A stretch of 7,335 bases of DNA from an uncultured Anaerotignum sp. (GTDB lineage Bacteria; Bacillota; Clostridia; Lachnospirales; Anaerotignaceae), in the NCBI RefSeq assembly GCF_905212195.1, contig NZ_CAJMDQ010000089.1, positions 1 to 7,335 of the forward strand, read 5' to 3'. A program made the position numbers and the translations under genes. A model generated the notes under the pieces. It saw only the letters and a list, made by a program, of their open reading frames with translations. It was not told where the DNA came from and ran no database searches. This document shows positions 1 to 6,379 of this stretch, piece after piece. The number at the start of each line of letters is the position of its first letter. Position 1 is the stretch's first letter.

Positions 1-1218
1 GGTGATCGGCTCCACGGGCCGGGCGATCTTTCCATCCTCGATCCAGAAGCCCTTGGCCGACAGGGAGAAATCACCGGAAACGGTATTGGCTCCGGCGTGA
101 AGCCCCGTAATATCCGTAATAAGGATGCCTTCGCCCATATCCGCCAGCAGTTCTTCCTGACTGCGCTGTCCCGGTGCCAGATAGAAATTGGTCACCGCCG
201 TTTTGATGGGCGCCGTCAGCCCTGCCTTGAATCCATTGCCTGTGGAAGGAACGCCGTCTTTTCTTGCCGCCTTCCGGTTATACAGATATGTTTTCAGCAC
301 CCCATTTTCCACAACAGCTTTGTTATAACAGGGTACCCCTTCACTGTCAAAAGGCGTAGAAGCATAGCCTTCCGGCAGCAGAGGATCATCCCGCAGTGTC
401 ACACAATCTGCGGCGATCTGTTCTCCCGCTTTTCCGCCCAGCATGGAAAATCCTTTCTGAATGTTTTCCGCAAAGAATACCCCGCAGAATACCCCCAAAA
501 AGTTTGCCATAACAGGGCCATCCAGCACCACTTTATATTTTCCGCTGGCAATGGGTGCCGCTCCCAAATGGCTTGCGGCAATCTGTGCCGCCTTTCTGCC
601 TGTTGCCACAGGGTCAAACTGTTTCCAGTCGTTGCCTTTCCAGAAGTGGGAGCCGGTCTTGACTTCTTCCCCATCTTTTGCAATGGCGCAGACGTAAGCT
701 GTCACGCTGTTTTTGGCATGATAGAGGGATAAACCGTAGCTGTTGGCAATGGCGGTTTCCATCCAATCCGTATCCAGCACGCAATAATCCATGGAGGCAA
801 TGGAATCTTCCCCTTTCAGGGCGGCGTGTTCCATTTTCTTTGCCGCCAGTATCTTTTCTTCTGTGGTCAGCCGTTCCAAAGCCTTGTTTTCTCCTTCCAA
901 GGCAGGATAAACGTCCCCAGCGTGATACAGTTCCTCCCATTCGCTTTCAGAAAGAAGTTCCGCGTGTTCCTTCGCCGCCGCCACCAGATAATCCGCCGCC
1001 GGTTCTGTCAGTTTTTCCGTATAGGCATAGCCTGTCCGTCCCTGCCATGTGCCCCGGAAAGAAATCCCCTGCAGTGCGCTGTTTTCGTAATCGGAAACTT
1101 CTCCTTCCATAATCATGACTTCAAAATGTTTGCTGCCTTTATAATATACCTCGCAGTCGGAAAATCCTGCCGCGAGGGCCTTTTCTATGAGTATTTTCTG
1201 AAAATTCTTGTAATCCAT
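1..1218 (-). CDS. tldE: TldE/PmbA, TldD-partner metalloprotease subunit (3' end cut off by window)
   Basis: This is the TldE (PmbA) subunit of the TldD/TldE metalloprotease, a cytoplasmic heteromer that cleaves unstructured peptides; in E. coli it matures microcin B17 and degrades the CcdA antitoxin. An open frame of 406 codons runs from the ATG at 1218-1216 to the window edge with no stop, so only the last few dozen residues of the usual 435-450 are missing. Family signatures are visible: the N-terminal ALAAGFSDCEVYY segment (about 14-26), KYKVVLDGPVMANFL (about 227-241), the DSEGVPCYNKAVVENGVLKTYL region (about 291-312) and GLHAGANTVSGDFSLSAKGF (about 372-391). It has no HExxxH motif, as expected for the non-metal-binding partner. 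It starts 9 nt after the tldD stop. Its ribosome binding site (GGAAGGGGG) lies in the last tldD codons, so the two are probably translationally coupled. Confidence 0.95.
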   Translation of the reverse strand, partial: MDYKNFQKILIEKALAAGFSDCEVYYKGSKHFEVMIMEGEVSDYENSALQGISFRGTWQGRTGYAYTEKLTEPAADYLVAAAKEHAELLSESEWEELYHAGDVYPALEGENKALERLTTEEKILAAKKMEHAALKGEDSIASMDYCVLDTDWMETAIANSYGLSLYHAKNSVTAYVCAIAKDGEEVKTGSHFWKGNDWKQFDPVATGRKAAQIAASHLGAAPIASGKYKVVLDGPVMANFLGVFCGVFFAENIQKGFSMLGGKAGEQIAADCVTLRDDPLLPEGYASTPFDSEGVPCYNKAVVENGVLKTYLYNRKAARKDGVPSTGNGFKAGLTAPIKTAVTNFYLAPGQRSQEELLADMGEGILITDITGLHAGANTVSGDFSLSAKGFWIEDGKIARPVEPIT

Positions 1219-1227
1219 TCTTTTCGG

Positions 1228-2610
1228 TTACCCCCTTCCGCCTACGGTCATTTTCTTGACCCGAATCATAGGCTGTCCCACGTCTGTGGGAATGGAGCCG
1301 CTGATGCTGCCGCACATACCCTGTGCCCGCTTCAGATTGTTGCCCACTTTGTCAATCTGCATAAGGACTTCCGCCCCTTTGCCGATGAGGGTCGCTCCAC
1401 GGACAGGCTCACAAATCTGTCCATTGCGGATGATATAAGCTTCCAGCACTGCAAAGTTGAAGGCCCCCGTTGCCGGGTCTACACTGCCGCCGCCCATCTG
1501 CTTTGCGTAAAGTCCATAAGGCGTATCGGCAATGATGCTTTCCGGTGTGCTGTCCCCCGGAGCCAAAAATGTATTTGTCATGCGGCTGGTAGGGGCAAAA
1601 CGGTAATTTTCCCGTCTGGCACTGCCTGTCACTGCCGCTCCCATTTTTCTGCCGTTCATACGGTCAACCAGATAGCTTTTCAGTATACCGTTTTCAATGA
1701 GCACATTCCGTCTGGTGGGTGTGCCTTCGTCGTCCATGTTAGCAGAACCCCAGCCGTTGGGGATGGTACCGTCGTCAATGGCTGTGACCAAAGGGGACGC
1801 AATCTGCTGTCCCAGTTTTCCGGCGAATACAGAGGCATTTCTCGCCACCGCCGTGGCTTCCAGCCCATGACCGCAGGCTTCATGGAAAATAACGCCGCCA
1901 AAACCATTGTCAATGACTACAGGCATTTTCCCCGCGGGACAAGGTTTTGCCCCAAGCATGGTAATGGCAATCCGCGCAGCTTCTCTTGCCGTATCTTCCA
2001 CGTTGATCTGATCAAAAAGTTCAAAGCCCACAGAGCCGCCGGGTCCCAGATGTCCGCTCTGTTTTTCTGTTGCGGAGGACGCCACCGCTTCTACGGTGAA
2101 CCGACTGCGCACCCGTCTTTCTTCTGCCCAAACGCCTTCGGAGTTGGCAACCAATACGTTTTTGGTCACATCCAGAAAACCCGTCCGTGTCTGGGTGATG
2201 GCAGGGTCATAGGCAAAAGCCGCCGCTGACGCCGCCGCCAGATAATCGGCTTTTTTCCGTTTTTCCACATCGTCGGGCAGTACAAAAATGGGGTTGATGT
2301 TCTGCCACTGACGCATTTTCCAGTCCGGCAGACGGAGCAGATGAGTACCCTTTACTGTAGACGCCATTTCCCGTGCTGTCCGCACCAGATTTTCTTCGGA
2401 AGTATCATTGACAAAGGCGTAAATGACACGATTGCCGCAGAATAAGCGAATCCCCGCGCCGTAATCCAGTCCACCCAAAGCTGTTTCCACCTGCCCGTTC
2501 ACCATGGCAATATGGTTGCGCTTGGTCTGTTCCACATATAGTTCCGCAAAGTCCGCCCCTGTTTCCAGAGCCGCTTCCAATGTATGTTCCACCACAGATT
2601 TTTTCAGCAT
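1228..2610 (-). CDS. tldD: TldD metalloprotease, catalytic subunit
   Basis: This is the catalytic subunit of the TldD/TldE zinc-dependent protease. The protein is 460 aa, close to the family norm of about 460-480. The metal site is directly visible: HEACGH at residues 243-248 (an HExxxH motif within GGVIFHEACGHGLEAT) and the distant cysteine ligand C433 in GMCGSISGSIP. The N-terminal domain (about 1-200) and C-terminal barrel look complete, with other family blocks at DDEGTPTRRNVLIENGILKSYL-like residues (about 293-314) and GGGSVDPATGAFNFAVLEAY (about 373-392). The ATG at 2610-2608 overlaps the end of recU by 7 nt, and an AAGGAAG ribosome binding site lies in the last recU codons. The stop is followed 9 nt later by tldE, giving a recU-tldD-tldE operon. 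The peptide substrate in this organism is not indicated: no RiPP or toxin-antitoxin gene is visible in the window. Confidence 0.96.
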   Translation of the reverse strand: MLKKSVVEHTLEAALETGADFAELYVEQTKRNHIAMVNGQVETALGGLDYGAGIRLFCGNRVIYAFVNDTSEENLVRTAREMASTVKGTHLLRLPDWKMRQWQNINPIFVLPDDVEKRKKADYLAAASAAAFAYDPAITQTRTGFLDVTKNVLVANSEGVWAEERRVRSRFTVEAVASSATEKQSGHLGPGGSVGFELFDQINVEDTAREAARIAITMLGAKPCPAGKMPVVIDNGFGGVIFHEACGHGLEATAVARNASVFAGKLGQQIASPLVTAIDDGTIPNGWGSANMDDEGTPTRRNVLIENGILKSYLVDRMNGRKMGAAVTGSARRENYRFAPTSRMTNTFLAPGDSTPESIIADTPYGLYAKQMGGGSVDPATGAFNFAVLEAYIIRNGQICEPVRGATLIGKGAEVLMQIDKVGNNLKRAQGMCGSISGSIPTDVGQPMIRVKKMTVGGRG

Positions 2611-3161
2611 GTGCCATCACTTCCTTTCGGTTCCGTTTCTTCCAGATAGCGGGCAATGGCTTCCAGATAATGAAGCATGCCGCCGCCCTGCTGGAATATC
2701 TGATATTTCTTCTCAAAAGCGGCATAGGGGATAGATTTGCGTCCGCCTTTCTGTGCCGCCTCCCAGTAGACTTGCAATGTTTCCAGAGGTAAAAAATAAT
2801 ATTCCCCCAAAGCGGAAAAATACACCAGCAGAAAGGCAATGCCCCTTTGTGCCTGAAAATCCTCCATAAACCGGAGCTGATGCTCGTGGATATTTTGGAG
2901 GGGCAAGTGCTTCTGTGCCGTTTCCTTGGCGTCAAAGCATACGGGAATCCCCTGCACCACACCCATGTAGTCTACGGTACTGTTCTGGTCAAAGTATGCC
3001 AGCGTAATGGTGCGGCGTTTGTTGTCCACCTCCACCGGCGTAATGGGTGTGGGTATTTTCTGGAATAACGCCAGCCCTTTTTTCCGGTAAGATTCGTTTG
3101 TAAAATTGATGATATCTTCTAAAGCGCTGCCTCGCAGCCCTCTGGAATTCCAGTATGCCAT
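2604..3161 (-). CDS. recU: RecU Holliday junction resolvase
   Basis: RecU is the Bacillota resolvase that cuts Holliday junctions formed during recombinational repair and chromosome segregation, and it modulates RecA. The 185-aa protein aligns by eye with B. subtilis RecU. It shares the N-terminal NSRGLRGSALEDIIN region (residues 5-19), the KIPTPITPVEV region (35-45), STVDYMG with the catalytic Asp (D64), the CFDAKET motif (75-81) with K80, PLQNIHEHQ (87-95) and WEAAQKGGRKSIPY (133-146). The position that is Glu in B. subtilis RecU (FEAKET) is Asp here (D78), a conservative change that should keep metal binding. It lacks the roughly 20-30-residue flexible N-terminus of the Bacillus protein. 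I chose the ATG at 3161-3159, preceded by AGGAGG with a short 4-nt spacer. An upstream in-frame TTG at 3203 lies in the leader and is unlikely. Unlike in Bacillus, where recU neighbours ponA, it heads an operon with tldD and tldE. Confidence 0.93.
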   Translation of the reverse strand: MAYWNSRGLRGSALEDIINFTNESYRKKGLALFQKIPTPITPVEVDNKRRTITLAYFDQNSTVDYMGVVQGIPVCFDAKETAQKHLPLQNIHEHQLRFMEDFQAQRGIAFLLVYFSALGEYYFLPLETLQVYWEAAQKGGRKSIPYAAFEKKYQIFQQGGGMLHYLEAIARYLEETEPKGSDGTC

Positions 3162-3171
3162 ATGACCTCCT

Positions 3172-3189
3172 AGGAGAAAAATTTCTCCT
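3172..3189 (-). repeat. Perfect inverted repeat next to the recU ribosome binding site
   Basis: AGGAGAAA and TTTCTCCT form an 18-nt palindrome with a 2-nt centre. In the recU mRNA this is a hairpin ending one to two bases before the Shine-Dalgarno AGGAGG. The 3' arm CTCCT is complementary both to its own 5' arm and to the SD (CTCCTAGGAG is palindromic). The hairpin may therefore keep the SD free, or it may serve as a protein site. Function is not shown. Confidence 0.5.
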
Positions 3190-3197
3190 GTTCTATT

Positions 3198-3217
3198 CTG
3201 CAAATTTTATTTTGCAG
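3198..3217 (-). repeat. Inverted repeat in the recU leader
   Basis: CTGCAAA and TTTGCAG arms (7 bp) are separated by 6 nt, immediately downstream of the recU -10 box, so they span the probable transcription start and early leader. This could be an operator for a repressor or a 5' stem-loop that stabilises the mRNA. It matches no operator I know. Confidence 0.4.
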
Positions 3218-3219
3218 AC

Positions 3220-3230
3220 ATTATACCACA
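3220..3230 (-). promoter_or_regulatory. Promoter (-10, extended) of the recU-tldD-tldE operon
   Basis: On the minus strand a perfect TATAAT (3220-3225) is preceded by TGG, an extended -10 (TGnTATAAT). No good -35 is seen: the best is TTGCGC with a 19-nt spacer, which fits an extended -10 promoter that tolerates a weak -35. The start site would fall near 3213, giving a leader of about 50 nt before the recU ATG. The box lies just downstream of the deacetylase stop at 3256, and no intrinsic terminator is visible between them, so read-through from upstream is also possible. Confidence 0.65.
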
Positions 3231-3255
3231 GTTTTGGTTTCACGGCGCAACTATT

Positions 3256-4053
3256 TTAATGACTGCCAGCCAGCTCTGACACCGTCACAAAACGGATGCC
3301 CTCTTTTTCCAGTTCCGGCGCCATTTCCGCCAAAACCTGTGCTGTCAGCAGGCCCCCTTCCGGCCCCACATGACCAATGGCAACGGCGCTTCCTTTTGCC
3401 TTGGCAATGTCTGCCGCTTCCCGGAGCCGTTCCTCCACCACACTTTTTTCCGTGGTGCTGTCCAGAAATACATCCCTCTCCAGTAAAGGCACCCCTTTTT
3501 CTCCTGCCAGTGTGCCGCATTTGCTCTCTGCTGTGGTGACGCTGTCCACAAAGACGCCGCCTTTTTCCCGTACCACATCCAGCACACATCCCAAGGTGTT
3601 CGTATCCTCCATGACGGCCGAACCCATGTGGTTATTGACCCCTGCCGCCTGTGGCACCGCACAGTACGCCGCTTCCATACACTGCCGGACTTCCGCCGCC
3701 GACATGCCCCGACACACAGCCCCATCCCCTACCCATTCCGGTTTCCCCGTCAGGGATTCCATGGGCATATGTATAATGACTTCTTTTCCTGCTTTTTCCG
3801 CCTGTGCGGCATTTTCCGCCGTGTGGGAAGAAAAAGGCAGCACCGCCGCCGTAAAAGGAATGTCCAGCGCCAGCATTTCCGCCGTTCCCGCGCCGTTGTA
3901 GCCAAAATCGTCAATGATGACCGCCAGTTTTGCCTCCTCCACTGTCATTTGTGCCGCCGGTACAAAAGCCGCCTGCAACTTTCCCGCTGTCCGGCCCGCC
4001 AGAAAACAACATACAAACAGCAGTCCAATTCCTAGATATTTCTTCTTTTTCAT
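3256..4053 (-). CDS. Divergent polysaccharide deacetylase (YibQ family)
   Basis: This is a member of the divergent polysaccharide deacetylase family (YibQ, formerly DUF610), distant relatives of carbohydrate esterase 4 enzymes. The true substrate is not established for most members, but a cell-envelope glycan is likely. The 265-aa protein starts with KKKK followed by a hydrophobic stretch (about residues 6-20), a signal peptide or membrane anchor that places the enzyme outside the membrane. Family motifs are in order: AVIIDDFGYN (44-53, metal-type Asp pair D48/D49), AVLPFSSHT (70-78), IIHMPMES (93-100), GVNNHMGS (138-145), VFVDSVTT (167-174), RDVFLD (193-198) and AIGHV (225-229). I chose the ATG at 4053 because GGAAG lies 8 nt upstream. 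An in-frame GTG at 4062 would abut that site. The gene stands alone between the MATE terminator and the recU promoter. Confidence 0.9.
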   Translation of the reverse strand: MKKKKYLGIGLLFVCCFLAGRTAGKLQAAFVPAAQMTVEEAKLAVIIDDFGYNGAGTAEMLALDIPFTAAVLPFSSHTAENAAQAEKAGKEVIIHMPMESLTGKPEWVGDGAVCRGMSAAEVRQCMEAAYCAVPQAAGVNNHMGSAVMEDTNTLGCVLDVVREKGGVFVDSVTTAESKCGTLAGEKGVPLLERDVFLDSTTEKSVVEERLREAADIAKAKGSAVAIGHVGPEGGLLTAQVLAEMAPELEKEGIRFVTVSELAGSH

Positions 4054-4119
4054 GGCATCCACTTCCGTTTTTTACCTTTATCCTATCCCCCTTTTCTTGT
4101 CCTTATGCCTTTTGGGCAG

Positions 4120-4156
4120 AAAAAAAGCCGGTATCCGCCAAAGAAAGCAGATACCG
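4120..4156 (-). terminator. Intrinsic terminator after the MATE gene
   Basis: Read on the minus strand, CGGTATCTG (4156-4148) pairs with CGGATACCG (4137-4129) with one G·U pair and a 10-nt loop. GC and then seven U residues (4126-4120) follow. It begins 8 nt after the MATE stop codon and separates that unit from the deacetylase gene. Confidence 0.88.
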
Positions 4157-4164
4157 ACCAGATA

Positions 4165-5603
4165 TTATGCCATACTGTTTTTCTTCCAGAACCGGAATTC
4201 TGTCCAGATGAGCACCGCTGCCAACAGACACGCCAGCACATCGGCAATGGGCGCCGCAGCCAATGCCCCCGTCAATCCAAATCTGCCGGACAAAATCAGC
4301 GCCAGAGGAATCAGGAAGATAATCTGTCTGGACAATGCCACCAGAAGGGATTTTGCGGGCTTGCCGATGGCCTGGAAAAAGGATGCTGTCACCTGAGGTA
4401 GACCATACACGAAGAATCCCAGCATATACAGCCGGAAACAGAACACCGCAAATTCCAGATACAGCGGTTCATTCTTTACAAATAACCCAGCCATAAAGCC
4501 GCCGCCCAGCTGGAAAATGCCGAACCACACAATGGATATGATGAACGACACCGTCACCGCCACACGGAAGGTCTGTTTGACCCTGCCGTACTGTTTTGCG
4601 CCGAAATTGTAGCCGTTGATGGGCTGTGTGCCGGATGCTACCCCAACGAACATAGCATGTGCCACCTGATAAATCTTCATCATGATGCCGTAGCAGGACA
4701 GGGCGATTTCACTGCCGTATTTTGTGACCGCACCGCAGTCTGTCATAAGGTTATTCATAACGATTTGTGTGAGTGCCGTTGCCATCTGCATACAGAAACT
4801 GGGGAAACCCAGAGAAAGGATACTGCCGCAGGTCTTGCCGGACAGTTTCAGATATTTTTTATAGAAGGTGATGTGTTCAAATCTGGGAATATACGCCACA
4901 CAGATGAGCCCAGCCACTACCTGCCCAATGATGGTAGCAATAGCCGCCCCTGTGACACCCATGTCAAAGCCGAAAATGAAGATAGGGTCTAAAACCAGAT
5001 TGATGCCTGCCCCAATCATCATACTCCGCATGGTGTACTTAGGATTGCCGTCCGAACGGATGATTGCCGTAAATGCCATATTTGCCATCTGGAAAGGCAG
5101 CCCCAAAGCAAGGATACGCATATAAGTGACAGATAAATCCAGAACCGCGTCCGATGCACCGAATACCCGTGCACAGGCAGGGGGGTCTTATGTGGACTCA
5201 TATGCGTCCAGTAAATCCGCTCTTTATTCTTCCATATCCCTGCGTCCTTAAAAAACTCCATGGCCTCCATGGCGTGGTCCCAATCCATATGATAATTTCC
5301 CTTATCCGCATTGCCAAAGGTCTGTTCCGCCTTGTCCCGTTCCTTTCTGCCCAGACAAAGGCTGATGTTGGCGGCGCATCCGTCTCCCACCATGAGGGCA
5401 AGAGCTGCCGAAATGGTAATCATGGGGAAAGCCACGTTGGTAGCTGCCACGCCGTTGATACCCACTGCGCGCCCCACGAAAATCTGATCCACAATGTTAT
5501 ACAGACAGTTGACGATGAGCGTCAGCACTGTCGGTATGGAAAACTGCATCAATAGCTTACTGATCTTTTCCGTACCCAGAATGTTTTCTTTTCCCGTTTC
5601 CAT
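4165..5603 (-). pseudogene. MATE-family transporter, disrupted by sequence replacement and frameshift
   Basis: This gene encoded a MATE (multidrug and toxic compound extrusion) 12-helix antiporter of the inner membrane. Residues 1-99 from the ATG at 5603 are an ordinary MATE N-terminus: the FSIPTVLTLIVNCLYNIVDQ segment, IFVGRAVG (41-48) and an AEQTFGNA segment that ends helix 2. MATE sequence resumes at about 5181 in another frame (ARVFGASDAV, then the 318-residue frame from 5121 to 4165, rich in membrane helices). Between them lie about 125 nt that do not look like MATE, and about 20 residues of helix 3 are missing. The N-terminal frame runs through the insert and stops at 5019 after an out-of-frame tail. 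The C-terminal frame has a stop at 5188-5190 and no ribosome binding site at its first ATG (5121). The start itself is good: GAGGAGGG lies 6 nt before the ATG. N-part, missing part and C-part add up to about 457 residues, the normal MATE length. The loss is probably recent, since both halves are otherwise intact. Confidence 0.88.
5182..5306 (-). other. Foreign-looking coding fragment inside the MATE gene
   Basis: About 125 nt interrupt the MATE reading frame. In the frame continuing from the MATE N-terminus they read as soluble, charged protein: YHMDWDHAMEAMEFFKDAG (104-122), then IWKNKERIYWTHMSPHKT (123-140). This is unlike any MATE helix 3. The composition and the THMSPH stretch resemble the C-terminal half of an MBL-fold metallohydrolase, where a conserved His follows a strand of this kind, but I hold that only loosely. 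A perfect 9-bp tandem duplication (5256-5264 and 5265-5273, giving AME-AME) lies inside. There are no terminal inverted repeats or target duplications, so it is not an insertion sequence. The right edge lies in a run of five to six C/G pairs. Edges are approximate. Confidence 0.6.
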
Positions 5604-5626
5604 GCCATTCCCTCCTCATTTTGCAG

Positions 5627-5655
5627 AAAAAAAGACGCCTTTCGGCGTCCTTTTG
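5627..5655 (-). terminator. Riboswitch-controlled intrinsic terminator in the MATE leader
   Basis: On the minus strand GACGCC (5649-5644) pairs with GGCGTC (5639-5634) around a GAAA tetraloop, followed by seven U residues (5633-5627). A-rich sequence upstream can extend the stem with the U tract. It lies only 23 nt before the MATE start codon, so it can only serve as an attenuator for that gene. Confidence 0.88.
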
Positions 5656-5683
5656 AAATTCTTCTGTTCTCTGGACAGCCGAA
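5641..5683 (-). promoter_or_regulatory. Antiterminator pairing in the MATE leader
   Basis: TTCGGCTGTCC on the minus strand (5683-5673) is complementary, with one bulged T, to GGACGCCGAA (5650-5641). That is the 5' arm and loop of the terminator hairpin. Forming this helix prevents the terminator. The two structures are mutually exclusive, the classical layout of a transcription-attenuating expression platform. Confidence 0.65.
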
Positions 5684-5705
5684 AAAATCAATGTGATATC
5701 CATTG

Positions 5706-5814
5706 TATTTCTTCTCCCATCCAGACTGTCTGTCGGCTTCGTAATTGCAACGAATCAGCCTTTCGGCTCGCGGGCTGTTACCGCCGGTAGAGATGCACTC
5801 GTTTCCGAAGAATG
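5706..5814 (-). ncRNA. FMN riboswitch (RFN element), divergent
   Basis: The RFN element binds flavin mononucleotide and normally shuts off flavin synthesis or transport genes. On the minus strand the recognisable core is: closing helix TTCTTC (5812-5807) with GAAGAA (5714-5709); ACCGGCGGTAA followed by CCCGCGAGCC (P3); a GCCGAAAGGC hairpin (P4); GATTCGTTGCAATTACGAA (P5); and GCCGACAG, AGTCTGGATGGGAGAAG (P6 and the return to P1). The GGATG ligand-pocket segment is intact. Departures are the J1-2/P2 part (GGAAACGAGTGCATCTC instead of a GGGGCAGGG...CCC type), a shortened L2, one extra base near L3 and one fewer in P6. It is followed by an antiterminator/terminator pair and the broken MATE gene, suggesting that the transporter handled a flavin or flavin analogue. 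Confidence 0.88.
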
Positions 5815-5828
5815 TGTCTTTGTTCTGT

Positions 5829-6329
5829 TTATTTTACATCATCGACAGGCTTTCCGCAAGCGCCGCAGAATTTTTGTCCTTCTGCCAAAGGTGCGCCGCA
5901 GCCGCCGCAGAATCTGCCCACTTCGCCGTCAGCGTCCGTGACCTGTACATCACCGGCTGCCTCCGCCGCTTTCTGGGCTGCTCTCTCTGCTGCCTCCTGT
6001 GCCGCAGCTTCTGCTTCCAGACGTTTCTGCTCTGCCCGTTCCGCTTTTTCCGCTTCCCGGTCTGCTTTCACCTGCTCGATTTCCGCTTCTAATTCCTTGA
6101 TGCGGTCCTGTGCCTTCACGATTTTATCACAAATGGCTGTAGCTTCTTCGTCCAGCTGGTCGCCCATGACGAATTTCGCCCAGTAATACATGCCAAGTTC
6201 CCGCTGGTACTCATTGATATTGCCTTTCTGTATGACAATATCGCTGTTGATGCGGTTGATTTCCAGCCCGTCATTGGCTTTGTCCGCCGCGGTTCTTGCC
6301 AGTTCTCCTAATTTATCCAAAAAAGCCAT
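5829..6329 (-). CDS. Coiled-coil protein with C-terminal zinc ribbon, function unknown
   Basis: This 166-aa cytoplasmic protein has no signal peptide or membrane segment. Residues 1-60 are probably helical (starts MAFLDKLGELARTAADKAND). Residues 70-125 are a long, highly charged, Ala/Glu/Lys-rich region typical of a coiled coil. Residues 139-162 form a zinc ribbon with CGGC (141-144) and CGAC (155-158), the four-cysteine pattern of the short zinc-ribbon family often attached to other domains. Proteins of this build are common in Clostridia next to unrelated genes; I do not know a function. The ATG at 6329-6327 has a strong GAGGAGG site 8 nt upstream. It is transcribed divergently from xpt. 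Its 3' end holds a promoter candidate for the riboswitch-MATE unit, and its stop at 5829 has no terminator of its own, so read-through into the riboswitch is possible. Confidence 0.85.
   Translation of the reverse strand: MAFLDKLGELARTAADKANDGLEINRINSDIVIQKGNINEYQRELGMYYWAKFVMGDQLDEEATAICDKIVKAQDRIKELEAEIEQVKADREAEKAERAEQKRLEAEAAAQEAAERAAQKAAEAAGDVQVTDADGEVGRFCGGCGAPLAEGQKFCGACGKPVDDVK
5831..5859 (-). promoter_or_regulatory. Candidate promoter for the FMN riboswitch-MATE unit
   Basis: On the minus strand TTGCGG (5859-5854) and TAAAAT (5836-5831) are 17 nt apart, with a start near 5824, about ten bases before the riboswitch closing helix. The -10 is 5/6 and the -35 only 3/6 of consensus. The box overlaps the stop codon of the zinc-ribbon gene. 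The position is right for a riboswitch promoter, but the -35 is weak. Confidence 0.42.
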
Positions 6330-6379
6330 TTCCAGCGCCTCCTCATTTGTTCCATTTGCTTTGTATATTCGCCAAAACA

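Noticed and set aside
97..732. Plus-strand open frame antisense to tldE
   Set aside because: The opposite strand carries a complete TldE reading. This frame has no recognisable protein features.
826..2229. Long plus-strand open frame (467 codons)
   Set aside because: It lies wholly antisense to tldD and tldE, which have unmistakable family motifs. Its translation is Cys/Arg/His/Phe-rich with no domain, as expected of a shadow frame.
3162..3203. Upstream TTG start extending RecU to 199 aa
   Set aside because: The extension covers the hairpin leader and the ribosome binding site itself, and does not resemble RecU N-termini.
4054..4062. GTG start for the deacetylase
   Set aside because: The GGAAG ribosome binding site directly abuts it; the ATG three codons later has proper spacing.
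4165..5121. C-terminal MATE frame as an independent gene from ATG 5121
   Set aside because: There is no ribosome binding site before 5121, and MATE-like residues continue in frame upstream of it (ARVFGASDAV), so it is the rest of a broken gene.
5182..5306. Insertion sequence or MITE inside the MATE gene
   Set aside because: There are no terminal inverted repeats or target-site duplication, and the host sequence is replaced rather than interrupted.
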